The position numbers and the translations under genes were made by a program. DNA of 64,000 nucleotides, taken from positions 682,001 through 746,000 of the forward strand of contig JASJOG010000018.1 of the NCBI GenBank assembly GCA_030142905.1. Reading direction: 5' to 3'. Below the pieces are notes generated by a model that saw nothing but the letters and a program-made list of their open reading frames with translations, was not told the DNA's origin and searched no databases. Of this stretch, positions 14,001 through 23,683 are shown piece by piece (the first letter of the stretch is position 1; every line of letters starts with the position of its first letter). This DNA is from Heliopora coerulea (lineage: Eukaryota > Cnidaria > Anthozoa > Scleralcyonacea > Helioporidae).

Positions 14001-14336
14001 TGTGACGCGACATATGGGCTGTAATAGTTTGTAGTGTTATCCTTTACTGTTTACCATGTGGCCTGTGTTTACTACAGAAGCACAGTTCTATGAACAATAA
14101 GGTCAACAGTTCAGCCACTTGGACTTTGATCGGTAATATTGATAATTAAAATACTAGTAAAAATAATTCGTGACTAAATTCTTTGTTTCCGTGGAGACAA
14201 TATCGTAGAAACTACGATCAGTGTTACTTTTTATGATCTCCACGTTCTTTAACCCTAATATTCTTAATTTTTAGGAACTTGCCCGATTTATCCAGCTGTT
14301 GTAGCACTGCTGAACAACCTAGTAGTTCCAGTGTGA
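1..14336 (+). CDS. MED14: MED14, Mediator complex subunit 14, C-terminal part (7 exons, 5' end outside window)
   Basis: Join of 1-58 (partial), 2156-2288, 3190-3245, 4780-4887, 6494-6616, 9100-9304 and 14275-14336. MED14 is the scaffold subunit linking the head, middle and tail modules of Mediator, the nuclear coactivator of RNA polymerase II. Every internal exon has an AG acceptor and GT donor, and the phases chain as 0-1, 1-0, 0-0, 0-0, 0-1, 1-stop. The joined frame has no stop before TGA and encodes about 247 residues. These align colinearly with the vertebrate MED14 C-terminus: LERFF, KDCIQIIRMEL, CVTIPP, GTPAVVM and AIIVPIFY correspond to LEKFF, RDCVHIMKLEL, CLTIPP, GTPAVVL and SIIVPIIY. 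The last residues (NNLVVPV) match the family end, so the C-terminus is complete. The start codon and N-terminal two thirds lie upstream of the window. Introns are full of transposons. Identification is from remembered family sequence, not a search. Confidence 0.93.
131..1595. mobile_element. Non-autonomous DNA transposon with perfect 30-bp TIRs, TAATA-flanked
   Basis: The first 30 bases (starting GACAGATTTAGCAAACACGA) are repeated exactly in reverse complement at 1566-1595. TAATA lies immediately outside both ends (126-130 and 1596-1600), consistent with a 5-bp target duplication. A subterminal variant of the end sequence recurs near 227-255. No transposase frame is visible inside. It sits in the MED14 intron between 58 and 2156. 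The superfamily cannot be assigned from the ends alone. Confidence 0.85.
575..616. repeat. 14-bp x 3 tandem repeat
   Basis: CATATAATTTAAGA occurs three times head to tail inside the 131-1595 transposon. Confidence 0.95.
1710..1793. repeat. Short hairpin inverted repeat
   Basis: The 25-base arm at 1710-1734 (GTGTCTCTGCGCTGTGATAG...) pairs with 1769-1793 with about two mismatches. A degenerate relative (GTCTCTGTACTGTAATACA) follows at 1861. Probably a small MITE. Confidence 0.7.
1963..2096. repeat. (TA)n and (CA)n microsatellite
   Basis: Alternating TA runs, a pure ACACAC tract and further TA runs. The reverse-strand open frame over it is low complexity. Confidence 0.97.
2156..2288 (+). CDS. 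MED14: MED14 exon
   Basis: The acceptor is TTATTTAG at 2148-2155 and the donor GTATTG follows at 2289. Phase runs 0 to 1. It encodes 44 codons containing IQLIRDKSD, GVAFKTKYLQ and TTLHLKVLPLPGQ, matching the MED14 segment with LQLI, FKTDALKC and TLQLKVTPE. Confidence 0.88.
2289..4464. other. MED14 intronic DNA, no gene seen
   Basis: Apart from the 56-bp exon at 3190-3245, nothing recognisable. Small open frames on both strands at 2462-2941 and 3505-3705 lack family motifs and splice context. Confidence 0.6.
3190..3245 (+). CDS. MED14: MED14 exon
   Basis: A small 56-bp exon with acceptor ACTTTTTAG and a GTAAAA donor, phase 1 to 0. It encodes ENVLSREDMQDLERFFERK, matching the MED14 helix ending VLEKFFETR. 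Confidence 0.88.
4465..4626. repeat. Palindromic foldback element (~65-bp arms)
   Basis: The left arm (4465-4530: AAGTAATACC, GAGTGATTAAATGTCCCCGA, GAGGTTTG) is the near-perfect reverse complement of 4562-4626. The short loop contains TCGGGCTAACGCCCTCGG. No coding capacity. It lies in a MED14 intron. Confidence 0.9.
4780..4887 (+). CDS. MED14: MED14 exon
   Basis: 108 bp, phase 0 to 0, with a strong TTTTTACTTCAG acceptor and GTAAGT donor. The 36 codons (VVCYPYKLYNVSSFLRL, then KDCIQIIRMEL) match the corresponding MED14 block residue for residue in length. Confidence 0.92.
5409..5760 (+). pseudogene. Penelope-like element, GIY-YIG endonuclease fragment
   Basis: One frame reads TTTDNQEYYIGIMANSCKQ, YANHLKSFRDEEYSNETEF and SKFIWDLKNQ, then CLEWSIVKHA. 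This is the hallmark of the GIY-YIG nuclease that follows the reverse transcriptase in metazoan PLEs (YIG, then NH-KSFR, then ETELSK-IW-LK). The frame stops near 5651 and continues in another frame to about 5752 (RRQNKRDQQKKR), so it carries at least one frameshift. The RT part is absent. In a MED14 intron. Confidence 0.75.
6100..6345 (-). pseudogene. Penelope-like element, GIY-YIG fragment
   Basis: On the reverse strand, KGIFGCEKVKRKICKFIKTG is followed after a one-base frame change by SFDCDSSGVVYLITCTRCGK and QYAGSTITQFRKRFNNYKSS. The Cys-rich linker plus VVYLITC/QY-GST matches the start of PLE GIY-YIG domains. The downstream end dissolves into TA-rich repeat near 6100. Opposite strand to the 5.4 kb PLE copy, so a separate insertion. 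Confidence 0.8.
6494..6616 (+). CDS. MED14: MED14 exon
   Basis: 123 bp, phase 0 to 0, with a long pyrimidine tract ending ACATTTCAG and a GTAAGT donor. It encodes the WKVEWCVTIPP and GTPAVVMRNRVVFF motifs, the most conserved stretch of the MED14 C-terminus. Confidence 0.93.
6617..9099. other. MED14 intron, mostly anonymous
   Basis: Contains the 100-bp MITE at 7359. Two coding-like stretches are seen on the + strand, 7936-8121 (LSQLLKRDMFDIFVSRDHYL...) and 8538-8697 (KEYSAPESLRPLLEQ..., after a GTGCAG acceptor-like site). They do not fit MED14 and match nothing I recognise. Confidence 0.5.
7359..7458. mobile_element. 100-bp MITE, family TTAACCCTTTC (copy 1)
   Basis: Ends are CAACCCTTTC and GAAAGAGTTA. 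The core CGTCTGGCGTTAGCCAGAGT followed by AAAATA is shared with the copy at 39308-39407, which has the same length. Confidence 0.75.
9100..9304 (+). CDS. MED14: MED14 exon
   Basis: 205 bp, phase 0 to 1, acceptor TTTTTTCCCCTTATCTTACAG and donor GTTTGT. It starts IQLTKSRS and contains NAIIVPIFYNPENGKVT, matching LQLTQ and SIIVPIIYDMASG of MED14. It ends in the VPRAPG/PPRQGE region. Confidence 0.92.
9365..9840. repeat. Degenerate GGTAAT/GGTNNT minisatellite
   Basis: About 475 bp of imperfect 3- and 6-base units (GGTAATGGTAATGGTTGTGG...). Open frames on both strands are low-complexity Met/Val or Leu/Pro and not genes. Confidence 0.95.
10336..10695. repeat. Second GGTAAT/GATAAT minisatellite block
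   Basis: The same degenerate unit (GGTAATGATAATGGTAATGA...) resumes after about 490 bp of unique sequence and decays into ATTATT runs. Confidence 0.93.
10747..10872 (+). mobile_element. PLE 3'-end remnant with CTGA-GATG/GTCGAAACGT motif
   Basis: CTCTGAAGATGACGCC, a short loop, then GGCCGTCGAAACGTCAGTC is the conserved sequence found just downstream of the GIY-YIG domain in cnidarian PLEs. Related motifs follow the PLE copies at 39.7 and 58.2 kb. No protein-coding part remains here. Confidence 0.6.
10919..10988 (+). repeat. tRNA-like sequence (SINE head or tRNA pseudogene)
   Basis: It has an A-box-like TAGCTCAATGATCAGAGC, a perfect B box GGTTCGATCCC, and foldable D and T arms. The anticodon-position triplet would be GGT (Thr). 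The 5' and 3' acceptor strands do not pair and the anticodon stem has a mismatch, so an active tRNA is unlikely. Confidence 0.6.
11345..13609. mobile_element. Iteron-rich DNA transposon with very long inverted repeats
   Basis: Left-arm blocks at 11345-11500 and 11905-12140 reappear in reverse complement at 13250-13609: the end CAGTNGAA...GCCACCC, GGCTTTAGAAACTG, GCGGACGTCTG, CGGTTAATTATAAACATTA, and GTTTCCGTTCAAGGGTGGTC. The left arm has about 400 bp extra. A motif like GGTGGTCGCTTAATACAGGT repeats at 12104, 12170, 12190 and 12248. The CAGT...ACTG ends resemble Tc1/mariner-type termini. No transposase was seen, and the boundaries are approximate. Confidence 0.7.
14275..14336 (+). CDS. MED14: MED14 terminal coding exon
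   Basis: Acceptor TTAATTTTTAG. Taking the last G of the previous exon, the frame reads GTCPIYPAVVALLNNLVVPV then TGA at 14334-14336. This matches the MED14 end ECTIFAAVRDLMANLTLPP. A possible ATTAAA poly(A) signal lies near 14959. Confidence 0.88.
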
Positions 14337-14346
14337 AAGAAAATAG

Positions 14347-15216
14347 TTGTTTGTAAATATTAGAGAGAGCGTGTGTAATACAGTCAGTTTTGCATACTTG
14401 ATGATCCTTTACTCAATAGTCGTGAACCGACTAGACGAATTAAATTGTTTAAACAAAGAGCAAGGATTAGTATTCAAATGTCATATGCATTGTTTTCGTG
14501 ACAAAGTTCTGATATACGTAGCCACTGTAACTTACATATCTTTACAAAGTTTTAGCTATAATTCCATTTTTTTATTTTGGTTCACACATTTACAGAATAA
14601 TTGTTTCCCTTTGAATTCAAATTTCTTCGTGAAAAGGAAAAACTTAGCTTCGAGTGAATGACGCGGAGATCGATTACCAATTCATTGAACATTTAACATG
14701 ATTGCTGCACCACTTCAGAGGAGGACAAAAGTGAAAAACGTGCTCAAGGAGACATGAATGCATGCGCACGCCGGAATTCATTTATTCAACACAAAAATCA
14801 GTTGTTGTGTGGTCATATATTGGTTCGTGTCCTCAAAGAGTCTAATTCTTTTCACTTCTCTCACTATAAGCCGGATTATAGAAGTGATCAGGGAAAAACT
14901 TTATTTAATGAAGAACAGTTGTAGTGATTGTTCATCATTAACATTTAAAAATCATTGTATTAAATGATATCCACAATTCAAACCTATTACGAAATTCCAT
15001 TTTGACATAACATCATTTTCATTACATGATGAGAGATATTCAAAGCAAATATCTGATGAAAAATTTATGCTTGCGTTTGATTGGTTGCTACGTCCTTGAC
15101 TATGCCGCCAAACAGACGTTTATTTTCAGTATCTACGAGGTCTTTTTGTTTACGATATGTCGTACCATCTGTCAGAGCTCATCTGTTAACGTTTGAGAAG
15201 GTTTTTATGATCGTAT
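14347..15216. other. Intergenic, MED14 3' flank
   Basis: AT-rich sequence downstream of the MED14 stop, with no recognisable coding motif. Confidence 0.5.
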
Positions 15217-15612
15217 ATGAATCTCAATAATCCTGTCGTGGAGATGGCTGTACGTCTAAAGAAAACCCCGGACCCAATTTGGACAACAAATGAAGTTGAA
15301 AGATTTTGGGCGATATTAGAACCTTACTTGCGACAGCTGGTTAGCGGCGAAATTCCAACTCCGCTTGATGACTTTCAGTTTATTGATCTCGACCTCGCCA
15401 ACGCCGCGTATCAGAGAAAGTTGTTTTACCAGAAAGTACACGATAATATGTGGGATGGAAAATATAGTTCAGCTGTCGCCAATCTCAAAGCAATTCGCAG
15501 ATACTCTCAAACCACCTGTGATCAACTGATCAACAACGACGATAGTATCAACGAAGCCTCAGACCTCGAGGAACTTAAGAAGATTTTTATTCAAAGGCCT
15601 TTGATGAAGTAA
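15217..15612 (+). CDS. Unrecognised coding exon or short gene
   Basis: The ATG at 15217 opens a 131-codon frame with normal, non-repetitive composition: many acidic, Leu, Trp and Tyr residues, with stretches PIWTTNEVERFWAILEPYLR, DLDLANAAYQRKLFYQKVHD and SAVANLKAIRRYSQ. The frame is soluble and probably helical, with no signal peptide or membrane segment. It ends LMK-TAA, but the stop lies inside a perfect GTAAGT donor at 15609. It may therefore be the first exon (15217-15608, phase 2) of a multi-exon gene. I see no convincing next exon. I do not recognise the family. Confidence 0.55.
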   Translation: MNLNNPVVEMAVRLKKTPDPIWTTNEVERFWAILEPYLRQLVSGEIPTPLDDFQFIDLDLANAAYQRKLFYQKVHDNMWDGKYSSAVANLKAIRRYSQTTCDQLINNDDSINEASDLEELKKIFIQRPLMK

Positions 15613-17200
15613 GTTTTTAAAATTGTCAAATCATTTCTTGAATTGTGTACAATTCTTTACGACGATCGTTTCCTTTTGTAATAAACGACAAAGCGTGATT
15701 AAACTCTTGAATATTTGATGTTTCATCAGCTTGACTGTGATCACGTGGTTAGCTGAGACACTGTGAAAGGGTTTCATGACATGTGCCCTTCACGTTTTTC
15801 TTTCATACTTTGAGCCACTTTCACGGCTGCTGCACGTGGATGACAGTATGTGTGGAACTCCACTAGACATTAGTGGAAACGGAAGCCAAGTATTCTTATG
15901 CTGAGGGGGTTTCTATTTCTATGATTCAGGTCGTCGTTAAGTTCAGCACTGAAGAATTTTTCGTGTTCTCTGTGAAAATTTGGTAAACACACCAGACTTA
16001 ACACTGCTAATCTCGTGACACGCACCAACGACAGGACTTCGCCCTCTTACGTAGCAGACTAATGATCGAAGTATTATTTCCAAAACAAACTGTCGACCAT
16101 AAAATTATGGACTGTCGTTTAATACGTAGTTATGTCACTGTGTTATTACCAACCTAGCTCTGGTGTGTCCTAGCGGTTGGCTTTTGGCTTGAATTATGTT
16201 GTGTTATTCAAAATTCAGCACTCCGACTCAATGTTGAAAATCAATCATCGAACCCGAGTTTAATCACATAATTTGAAATAATAAAGCGGGTGACATTTTG
16301 AGTAGAAAAGACAGAGTAATGCCAATATTCTGAGTGTCGTTCTCAAATTTCCTAAGGAACTGTGTATACCTAAGGCCGCTTAATAGCACTAAAGCAGCCA
16401 TTCAAAGTAACTGCTAGGAACGTTTATCCCCTGCGAAGTTGTTAAGTTTTAAAATATATGCAACCACTTGACCCTTATGACAAAGAGTTGAAAACAAAGA
16501 AGGATTTTCGTCTTTTGCCTTTGCTCATTTTTACTGTGACTTGTTTGCTGTTGATTTTGCCGAGCTTTATGCTAACTTTAGAAAAAAGATAAAGTTAGGA
16601 AATCGTATTGGCAAACTAGCTAAAGATTGATGTGCAAAAATCATAAGCTAGTAATAATAAAGATGATTCTTGCCACGTTGTGGACCTTGACTTTAGAGAT
16701 ACCCCCACTCGAACCGAGAGTTCGGGGTGAGAAATTTAAACTTGATCGAAGAATTGGTTGAGTAATAAGTGTTATGTAACTATTGTTGACCTTTTACAAA
16801 TTGAAAACGGTGGTTGCAAAGCTGTAGGAAACAGATATGAAAACGCAAATAATCCAGATGTTTTGAGCAGTTATTTTGATAATGAGGTGCAACTGTGTTT
16901 GGGTGCTGGTGCAAAGTCCAGATCTCCGGAAAATCGAAGAGGTGTAAAGTGAAGAATATTAGATAAGCCCTTTGATTTAAATTTATGTCCATGAATATAT
17001 TTGAAATTCCTGATACAATACCACGGTCCTATTTAAACAAACCCTCTAACCGTACTCTGAAAGAAACGTGTGAAACAAGCATTTAGGAAAATAACTGACG
17101 AAATTCTAGCGAATAGGACAGTTCCCTTCCTTCATGACGGGGAAGTTTGATTGACTCTCGGGAAACCATGAGAGTTCCATAATTGTCTCGTTACATTTAT
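15613..17200. other. Anonymous DNA
   Basis: No feature recognised. The short frames at 16758-16992 lack motifs. Confidence 0.5.
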
Positions 17201-17204
17201 AAAG

Positions 17205-17633
17205 TACCGAAAGTAGCGACCCCCGTTCCTTTCGGATTTATGCGCCATTGGAGACCGCTACTTTCGATGAGGCATGATATTTTCGTTTAGTAAAGTACGT
17301 TAACATACTATGAAAATATTGTTCTTTGCCCCCTTTAATGGCTTTATATTTACCATATTTGCCTGCTTTTTCTTCAATGCACCTTTGACAGTTTTACTTT
17401 ACTTTTGGCGGGTCGGGACTTAAAACTTAGTACTTTAGAGTTACTCAAGCGATGACTGAAACAACACAGAAAAGTGTTGAGTACCGAGTGTTGAGTATCA
17501 TCATCATCATCAGTCGTATTCATTGTATTACGTGGAAACGAGATATTATCGAAAAGGCCGCTACATTCGGAAATTTTTAGACATCTCAAATTTGCCGTTA
17601 CTTTCGGGGGGCCGCTTCTTTCGGGATTCTACA
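17205..17633. mobile_element. Iteron-type MITE (CGAAAGTAGCGGCC motif)
   Basis: TACCGAAAGTAGCGACCCCC at the left is mirrored by CCGTTACTTTCGGGGGGCCG and CTTCTTTCGGGATTCTACA at the right. A further GCTACTTTCG lies inside at 17262. The architecture of repeated terminal motifs resembles the 11.3-13.6 kb element. Abuts the Harbinger element at 17640. Confidence 0.55.
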
Positions 17634-17639
17634 CTATTA

Positions 17640-19219
17640 GGCCTGGTTTAGACGTCGAAGTTCCGTCGAATTTAATTCGTCGCATTTAATTCGTCGCATT
17701 TAATGCGACCAATTTTATTCGACGGAAATGCGACGTATAAACTGAATTTTATTCAACACTTCCTGCTGCGTCGTATTAAATGCGACGCTGTCGAATTATG
17801 CGACGAGCTCTGTAACATAATTCGACGGAGATGCGACGTTGATTTAGACGTCGCATAAAATGTAGTCGAATTTAATGCATAAATTAGGAAAACCGGTTTT
17901 TTCAATCCCATAATGCAACGTGATCTGCTTGGGGACTCGAATTTTCAATATAGCACACTCGTGCATATCCAGCAATTTCCTGACTGTGTCCCTGTCTCTC
18001 CTTTCCTTAGTTGCTGGATCCACTGTTAGGTCAAGTTGAGGTGGAAATGGCTCATTATACTGAATGCAAGTATTGTGGAGAACGATACAAGCTAAGACCA
18101 TTGCTTTAACAGTCTCCTTATTACGCTCACATTTTCGGTATAGAACTCTGAACCTCCCTTTTAACTTGCCATAGGCACCTTCAGTGGCCATTCGAGCGCA
18201 CGACAGTCTATAGTTAAAGTTTTTTTCTTCTGGTGAAAGTGAAGCAGATGTGTAGGGCTTCATTATCCAGGTTGTGCAAGGAAATGCAGAGTCAGCAACT
18301 ATCATTGGACCAACTTCTTCTCCCCCAATACTTTTTGATATTGAAGGAATTATATTGTTCTCAGTAATATCCTTCCATAGCCGCGTTGACCGCAAAATAA
18401 TTGAATCATGGGAATTACCAGGAAAACTCGCACTAGCCCAAACAAACCGATATTTTGCGTCAACCAGGCCCATTAAAATGACTGAATAAAAGTTTTTAAA
18501 GTTGTGGTACTCTTTGGAAGCTTCAGCACCACCACTGGGACACTTTACAGAAATATGACAGCCGTCAACTGCTGACCAACAACAAGGAAACTGCCATCTT
18601 TCTTCCATATCTATTATCTTCTCTTTCATATGGTCTTCTGAAGAAGGAAAGTGGAGAGACAGCGTCCTGCCACATATTACGAGTGATAGCTTCGCACACT
18701 TCAATAACTATGCCTTGAATCGTAGCTATTCCAAAACCTGACATTTCTGACAGAGTATATAAATAATCACTTCGAGCAAGCCTCTAAAGACAAATTCCCA
18801 ATCTGCAAGCTGGAGATATTGGCTCTTCTGTGACAACAGACTTCTGCAAATCGTGCTGTATTTTTCCTAAAATTACCATAAAGACATTCCGCGGCAGTCG
18901 AAAAGTGTTGCTGAAGCGCTTACTAGAAGCAGCGCCAAGCACAACTGCATTATCTTCCTTCTTCTGCTTATAATATAGTTTAATATTTGGAGACGCCTTA
19001 ACCGTGATTCCCTTCTTGTTTTTAAAATTTCCTTTGTAATAACCTCTCGTAGGCGCCATCGCTGCGTGTCAGTGTATAAACAACTTCGTCTGGTTTCGAA
19101 TTTCAACACTGCATTAAATGCGATACATTAAATTCGACGTCTAAAACGAACATGCTATTTCCGTCGCATTATCGTGACATAAAATGTCACGACCTTAGTC
19201 ACGAAATGCAAACCAGGCC
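17640..19219 (-). mobile_element. PIF/Harbinger transposon, 1.58 kb
   Basis: The ends GGCCTGGTTT and AAACCAGGCC are flanked on both sides by TTA (17637-17639 and 19220-19222), the standard 3-bp target of this superfamily. TTTAGACGTCGAA is present near both ends. It contains a HARBI1-type nuclease on the minus strand but no Myb-like second gene. Confidence 0.85.
17844..19059 (-). pseudogene. HARBI1-like transposase nuclease, broken
   Basis: Reading 19059 to 17844, the N-terminal part runs from MAPTRGYYKG to RLGICL. It has an in-frame TAG at 18784-18786, where related copies have Tyr, then continues as RLARSDYLYTLSEMSGFG. A frameshift near 18650 leads into the long frame below 18704. That frame holds the DDE_4-type nuclease signatures: AVDGCH, GGAEASKEYHNFKNFYSV, PGNSHDS, VADSAFP, and MATEGAYGKLKGRFR, i.e. 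the D, D and E catalytic positions. One nonsense and one frameshift make it inactive as it stands. It acts on its own TIRs, normally with a Myb-like partner. Confidence 0.88.
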
Positions 19220-19222
19220 TTA

Positions 19223-19873
19223 GTCACGAAATGCAAACGTTTAGAGGACATTTTCTCTTTGACCTTGGCATTACGCTTCACTTTTCGAGGATGGTCACTC
19301 AACTGAAGACCGAGATAGAACAGCACTATCCAATCTTTATGCAGTGCAAACTGTTCGCCGTAAAACAAATGTGGAAAAGATAGTGAGTTATGTACCGAAA
19401 CCAATACTGGATAGTCTGACACTGGTTGTACACAGCTTCACCCAGAAGTTCTGGACCAGAAAAAACCGCTTTGAAGGGTATTGCTACAGCTGTGATATTT
19501 CACATAATTAACCCTCAGCTCTCGTTGGCTCAGTTTCTTTTGTTCGTGGAATATGTATTACATAAAAGTAATACATATTCCATGTTTATATAACTATATA
19601 TAATCGGTGTAATTGCACTGGTGATTATCGAAAACCCTTCGTGGTGATTGCCCAGAAAATTACTTCATAAATCTCGACAATCACCTGTAGGTGATTATGA
19701 CAGTGAAAGCTCAGAAGCAAGATGGCGGCTATCTTGTTATCGAGAAGATTTTAAATGTGCTAGTTCACTTCTTCAAATAATCACCTGTCTAATTATATTA
19801 AAACAATTATTTGCCTCAGGATCAGTGAATAGTATTCGACAATATTCACTTCACCTTCGGCGAATAATTGTTA

Positions 19874-19958
<85 letters not shown>

Positions 19959-20154
19959 ACTTCAAAGCCAGATAAGCGATACGGGTGTTGTAGTCATGGA
20001 CTAAACTGAATAAATAAATTATCTAAAATCTCCTTGCTAAACTTCACAATGATATACTCTATGTAGGCTCTATGTACCTTAACATTGTTGCTTAAGTGGT
20101 ATATCCATGGAACGCCATGTTTCCAAAATCGCGTAATTTATGTATATATATATA
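19223..20154. repeat. Anonymous DNA with (TA)n and (TACA)n microsatellites
   Basis: The microsatellite tract runs 19879-19957 (TATATA..., then CATACATACATA...). There is also a small palindrome, TGTATTACATAAAAGTAATACA, at 19553. No gene recognised. Confidence 0.8.
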
Positions 20155-20551
20155 CAGGGTGGCCCAGACGTCTTCGGCCCGGTAAGAATTTATGAAAACT
20201 ATGATAATATTAATACAATTTATTAAAAATGAGATAATATTAATCAACAATTTAATACGTACAATCTGAATAAACAATTTAAAGCTATCTACCAGAAAGC
20301 AACCACTCTGAAAAACCTTCGCGCCGGGAGAGCCTTCGCGCTGGCCACAGCGCCAAGGAAATCATCGAATGGTTCAAATATCCTAAAACCATGGTGTACG
20401 ACCTTGCAAAAACATACAAAGCTTGAGACGAGAAGGATTATTTCACACCAGATCGCAAGGTTCATAAGTTATTTGACTAATCAATAAGACTGGTTTTATT
20501 CTAATTCAAATATTAATTATGAGCCGGGCCGAAGACTTTTAGGCCACCCTG
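20155..20551 (+). mobile_element. Internally deleted Tc1/mariner (IS630) element
   Basis: Ends CAGGGTGGCCCAGACGTCTT and its inverted partner ending GGCCACCCTG lie between TA dinucleotides (20153-20154 and 20552-20553). Inside, the + strand reads RESLRAGHSAKEIIEWFKYP and KTMVYDLAKTYKA, then a TGA, then DEKDYFTPDRKVHK. This is the N-terminal helix-turn-helix of a mariner-family transposase. The catalytic domain is deleted. Confidence 0.85.
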
Positions 20552-21418
20552 TATATCATAGTAGAATTGATATAAGTGTCAAAATTATTGACAAAACAGA
20601 TATTAATAAACCAACTAGAAGAACAGGGTTTTGCGCGTATAAACTCAACTCGTTTATTCCTCAGGGATTTAATTTGACGAATTTTTTATGATTAGATTTT
20701 GCTATGATTTAGAATAATTTATGTAAATAGGAATGGACCCGCTTATAAGGTCTTCAAATCTTGTATACTCGCGATTCTTGGTAAAGAGGCAGATCTCCCA
20801 AACGTCGATTAATGGTTTTATGGATTAACGCATGCCCATGTGTCTGAACTTTGGAGGTGGGAAGTTCTTGTCCCGAGTTTGTGCCCGCGGGAGAGATTCA
20901 CTCAAAGGACCTGCCACGTGTAGGTTCATAGAATTGTGTACAGTGGCCGGTTCTCTTTACAACGTCAGCTGAATACCTTACGAAGTTTTCTTTTTTAATT
21001 CAAACATTTGATAACCTAAAGGGAATGGAAAGACAGTTGCTTAAATTAGCATAAACAAAGAAGATTTCCAAAAGCCTTCTGGTAATTACATTCAGCAGAT
21101 GCATAAGGGGAACCGGCCACTGCCGCATTGTTTTTTATTAATAATTTATTTCTGTTTATGTCTATGTTCTACCCATGTCGTAAAGCTTTACTCAACTCCA
21201 GTTTGGTAAATAACACTTACGTTTTCTTAATTTTAGTGGTCTGATGATTCATTAAAGTCTCTCTTTTAAACGATGACCATGTTGACTGTGGAGAACGTCT
21301 ATGAATGTTTGAACCATTTGGGAACGAATCAAAAGAATGCATTGTACATATGTACATATATACAGAGATACTATAACGACTCACAGTTTGTCTTATAATC
21401 TTTTTCTCTAGATATTAA

Positions 21419-21461
<43 letters not shown>

Positions 21462-22753
21462 TGTTACATATCTAATCTGTTACATAAATTTTCTCTTTAA
21501 TACTGTTGAAACAAATTAAGAAAACATTTTGTCAAGTGTCGTTTTGTTTTACTGTTTTGTCTATCAAAATTGAGCATGGCTCTCAACTTAAATATAGGAA
21601 CACATCAAAGAAAATCAGTAATGAGACGATAATTTGAATATTTATTCCCAATTAGCATAAAATGTAGGCAACTATCAACTTGATTTTCTCATTAAATACG
21701 TATTTGAGACTCCATGTCATACACTCAAACGGCGTCCTTAATCAAATATCAGGAACAATTCGCAACAGGCTAAAAAACTCTGCTTTGAAAATGTTAAAAA
21801 AATGGAAGAAAAGATTTCTTTCATGGGTCGATTGATCAAAGTAGGGGTAACGTATCCAGAGGATAATTATCAAGGCGGATGTAGTTGGCGAATAGAGGAA
21901 GCCATGTTGAACAACCAAACTCGTACTGTAGATAAGTTTTATTTGCTAAGTAGGTATACTATATGGAAGTTTTGAACACCAACTGACCCGTGAGCCCAGT
22001 TATTGAAAAGTAGATTGTGGCATAATTCCGGATTAATGACAATGTTGTAGAATAGATCTGGACAAATAGCTAAGTCTATGGAAGTTTGAATTTTCTTTAG
22101 AACGTTTTCGCTGAATTCAAGAAGTTTGAATGCTGTAAAGTTTAAATTTGACCGGTGAACCAACTAACTACTCTTTCTGCCTGAAACAAGGATGACCAGG
22201 GGGTACGAGTTGCTTGCAAATATGATATTTTTCTCTTCACACACATGTTCCGATTTTTGATCCGATTCAACAATAGAATGGCATAATTAGCACTTAAAAT
22301 ACCGCTCACACTTTGTAGGCAAAGCCTTGTCTTTCAAGTTACAAGCTTTCTTGTGAACTTCAAAAATTCTTTTTAGAACGACAATACTTACTCAAGACAA
22401 TCGAAACCATTTCCGATGCAAAAAGTGCACGTTTTACCTAAGTACGTAAGGCTCGGAGAAATACATGGATGGTGGAAATAATTGTCATGAAGCACGTTGC
22501 ACTTTTTACAATAAAGACGTTTTGCAAAAAAATGTAGTCATATTCTAAGGACTGATGACATTGTAATGGTCACCATTTCTATATAAAATGATTTTCTCAC
22601 CCCTTACAGGTCCTTCGTAAATCATACTAATCCTCGAAACAAAATCCACTACAATAAATTGGCACTCTACAATACATGAACATTCTGAAAGCGTGTTATC
22701 TCCGGTACACTGCAAGAACCGAGTAGTACATTCGCTCGAATACACAAGTCTAA
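20552..22753. other. Anonymous AT-rich DNA
   Basis: Only a (TA)n run at 21424-21456 stands out. No coding motif recognised. Confidence 0.55.
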
Positions 22754-23519
22754 AGCTATAGCCTATTTCGTACGTCGAACTTATCATATGCCAAACCTAA
22801 TTCAACGTATTAAGCACATGGTAAGTTCGACTTTTAAAGCAAGTTCAACGATTTTAATTAAGGTCGACCCAAATTATTAAGTTTGACTGCCGCGGTCAAA
22901 CATAGGCCCGTTTCATACGCCGTACTTCACATGTGCCGAATACAATTCCAAAATAAAGTACTGCAAAAGAACGGCGTCTGAACCAAATTAAGTTCGGCTC
23001 ATTAATTTGGTACGGCAAAACAATTAAATTCGACATGCCTTGTCGCATCATGCGACTTCGGTGCGGCAACTGATTCAGACGGCGTACTTTACATGTGCCG
23101 AATTAAATGCATAAATAATTAGAATCGTATTTTTCCCATAACACACCACAGTTTTAAACACGGCGGACGAAATGAAACCATGCGTTGTGTGCTGCACGGA
23201 CACAAAATATGTTTGTATTAAATGTAAAAAGCCTATTTGCAATGTTTGCGGTACACCTGAGAGAGACGAAGATACAGATGGATGGATTTACGGCAAACAA
23301 GTATCTTATTGCTATTCGTGCAAGAGAAAAAGCGATTTGTTGAAACGAAGGACAAAGTCGATCATTGCTGGTGCTGTACTTACTGATAAACTCAGAGATG
23401 CTAGGTATGGGTACGTTGTCCATATTATGATATATGTATTTACCTTTATATACGGCTTTCGTACTGTTGCATACAAAAATCCTGGGCCATGGGCCATGGC
23501 GAAGAGTGGCGACCGTGAC

Positions 23520-23522
23520 GTA

Positions 23523-23552
<30 letters not shown>
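23520..23552. repeat. (TA)n microsatellite
   Basis: A TA run in the intron, immediately upstream of the ribozyme-bearing segment. A second TA-rich stretch begins at 23730. Confidence 0.95.
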
Positions 23553-23557
<5 letters not shown>

Positions 23558-23683
23558 ACTACTCACTACTCATTACGCTCACTAGTCTCTAGTTAGAGCA
23601 CTCTGGCATGGCTTAGATGTACCACAAGTGTGGGACATTTGAGTTGCCTATATAGTATAGGCTTCTCCATCCTGCTCGTCAGC

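Larger units (their letters stand above)
9305..14274. other. MED14 last intron
   Basis: A 5-kb intron holding GGTAAT-type repeats, a PLE 3' remnant, a tRNA-like sequence and an iteron-rich inverted-repeat element. No host exon was found in it. Confidence 0.7.

Noticed and set aside
23172..23585. 137-codon read-through of the zinc-ribbon frame
   Set aside because: Beyond 23404 the frame runs into a TA microsatellite; a GT-AG intron in matching phase joins the conserved downstream exon instead.
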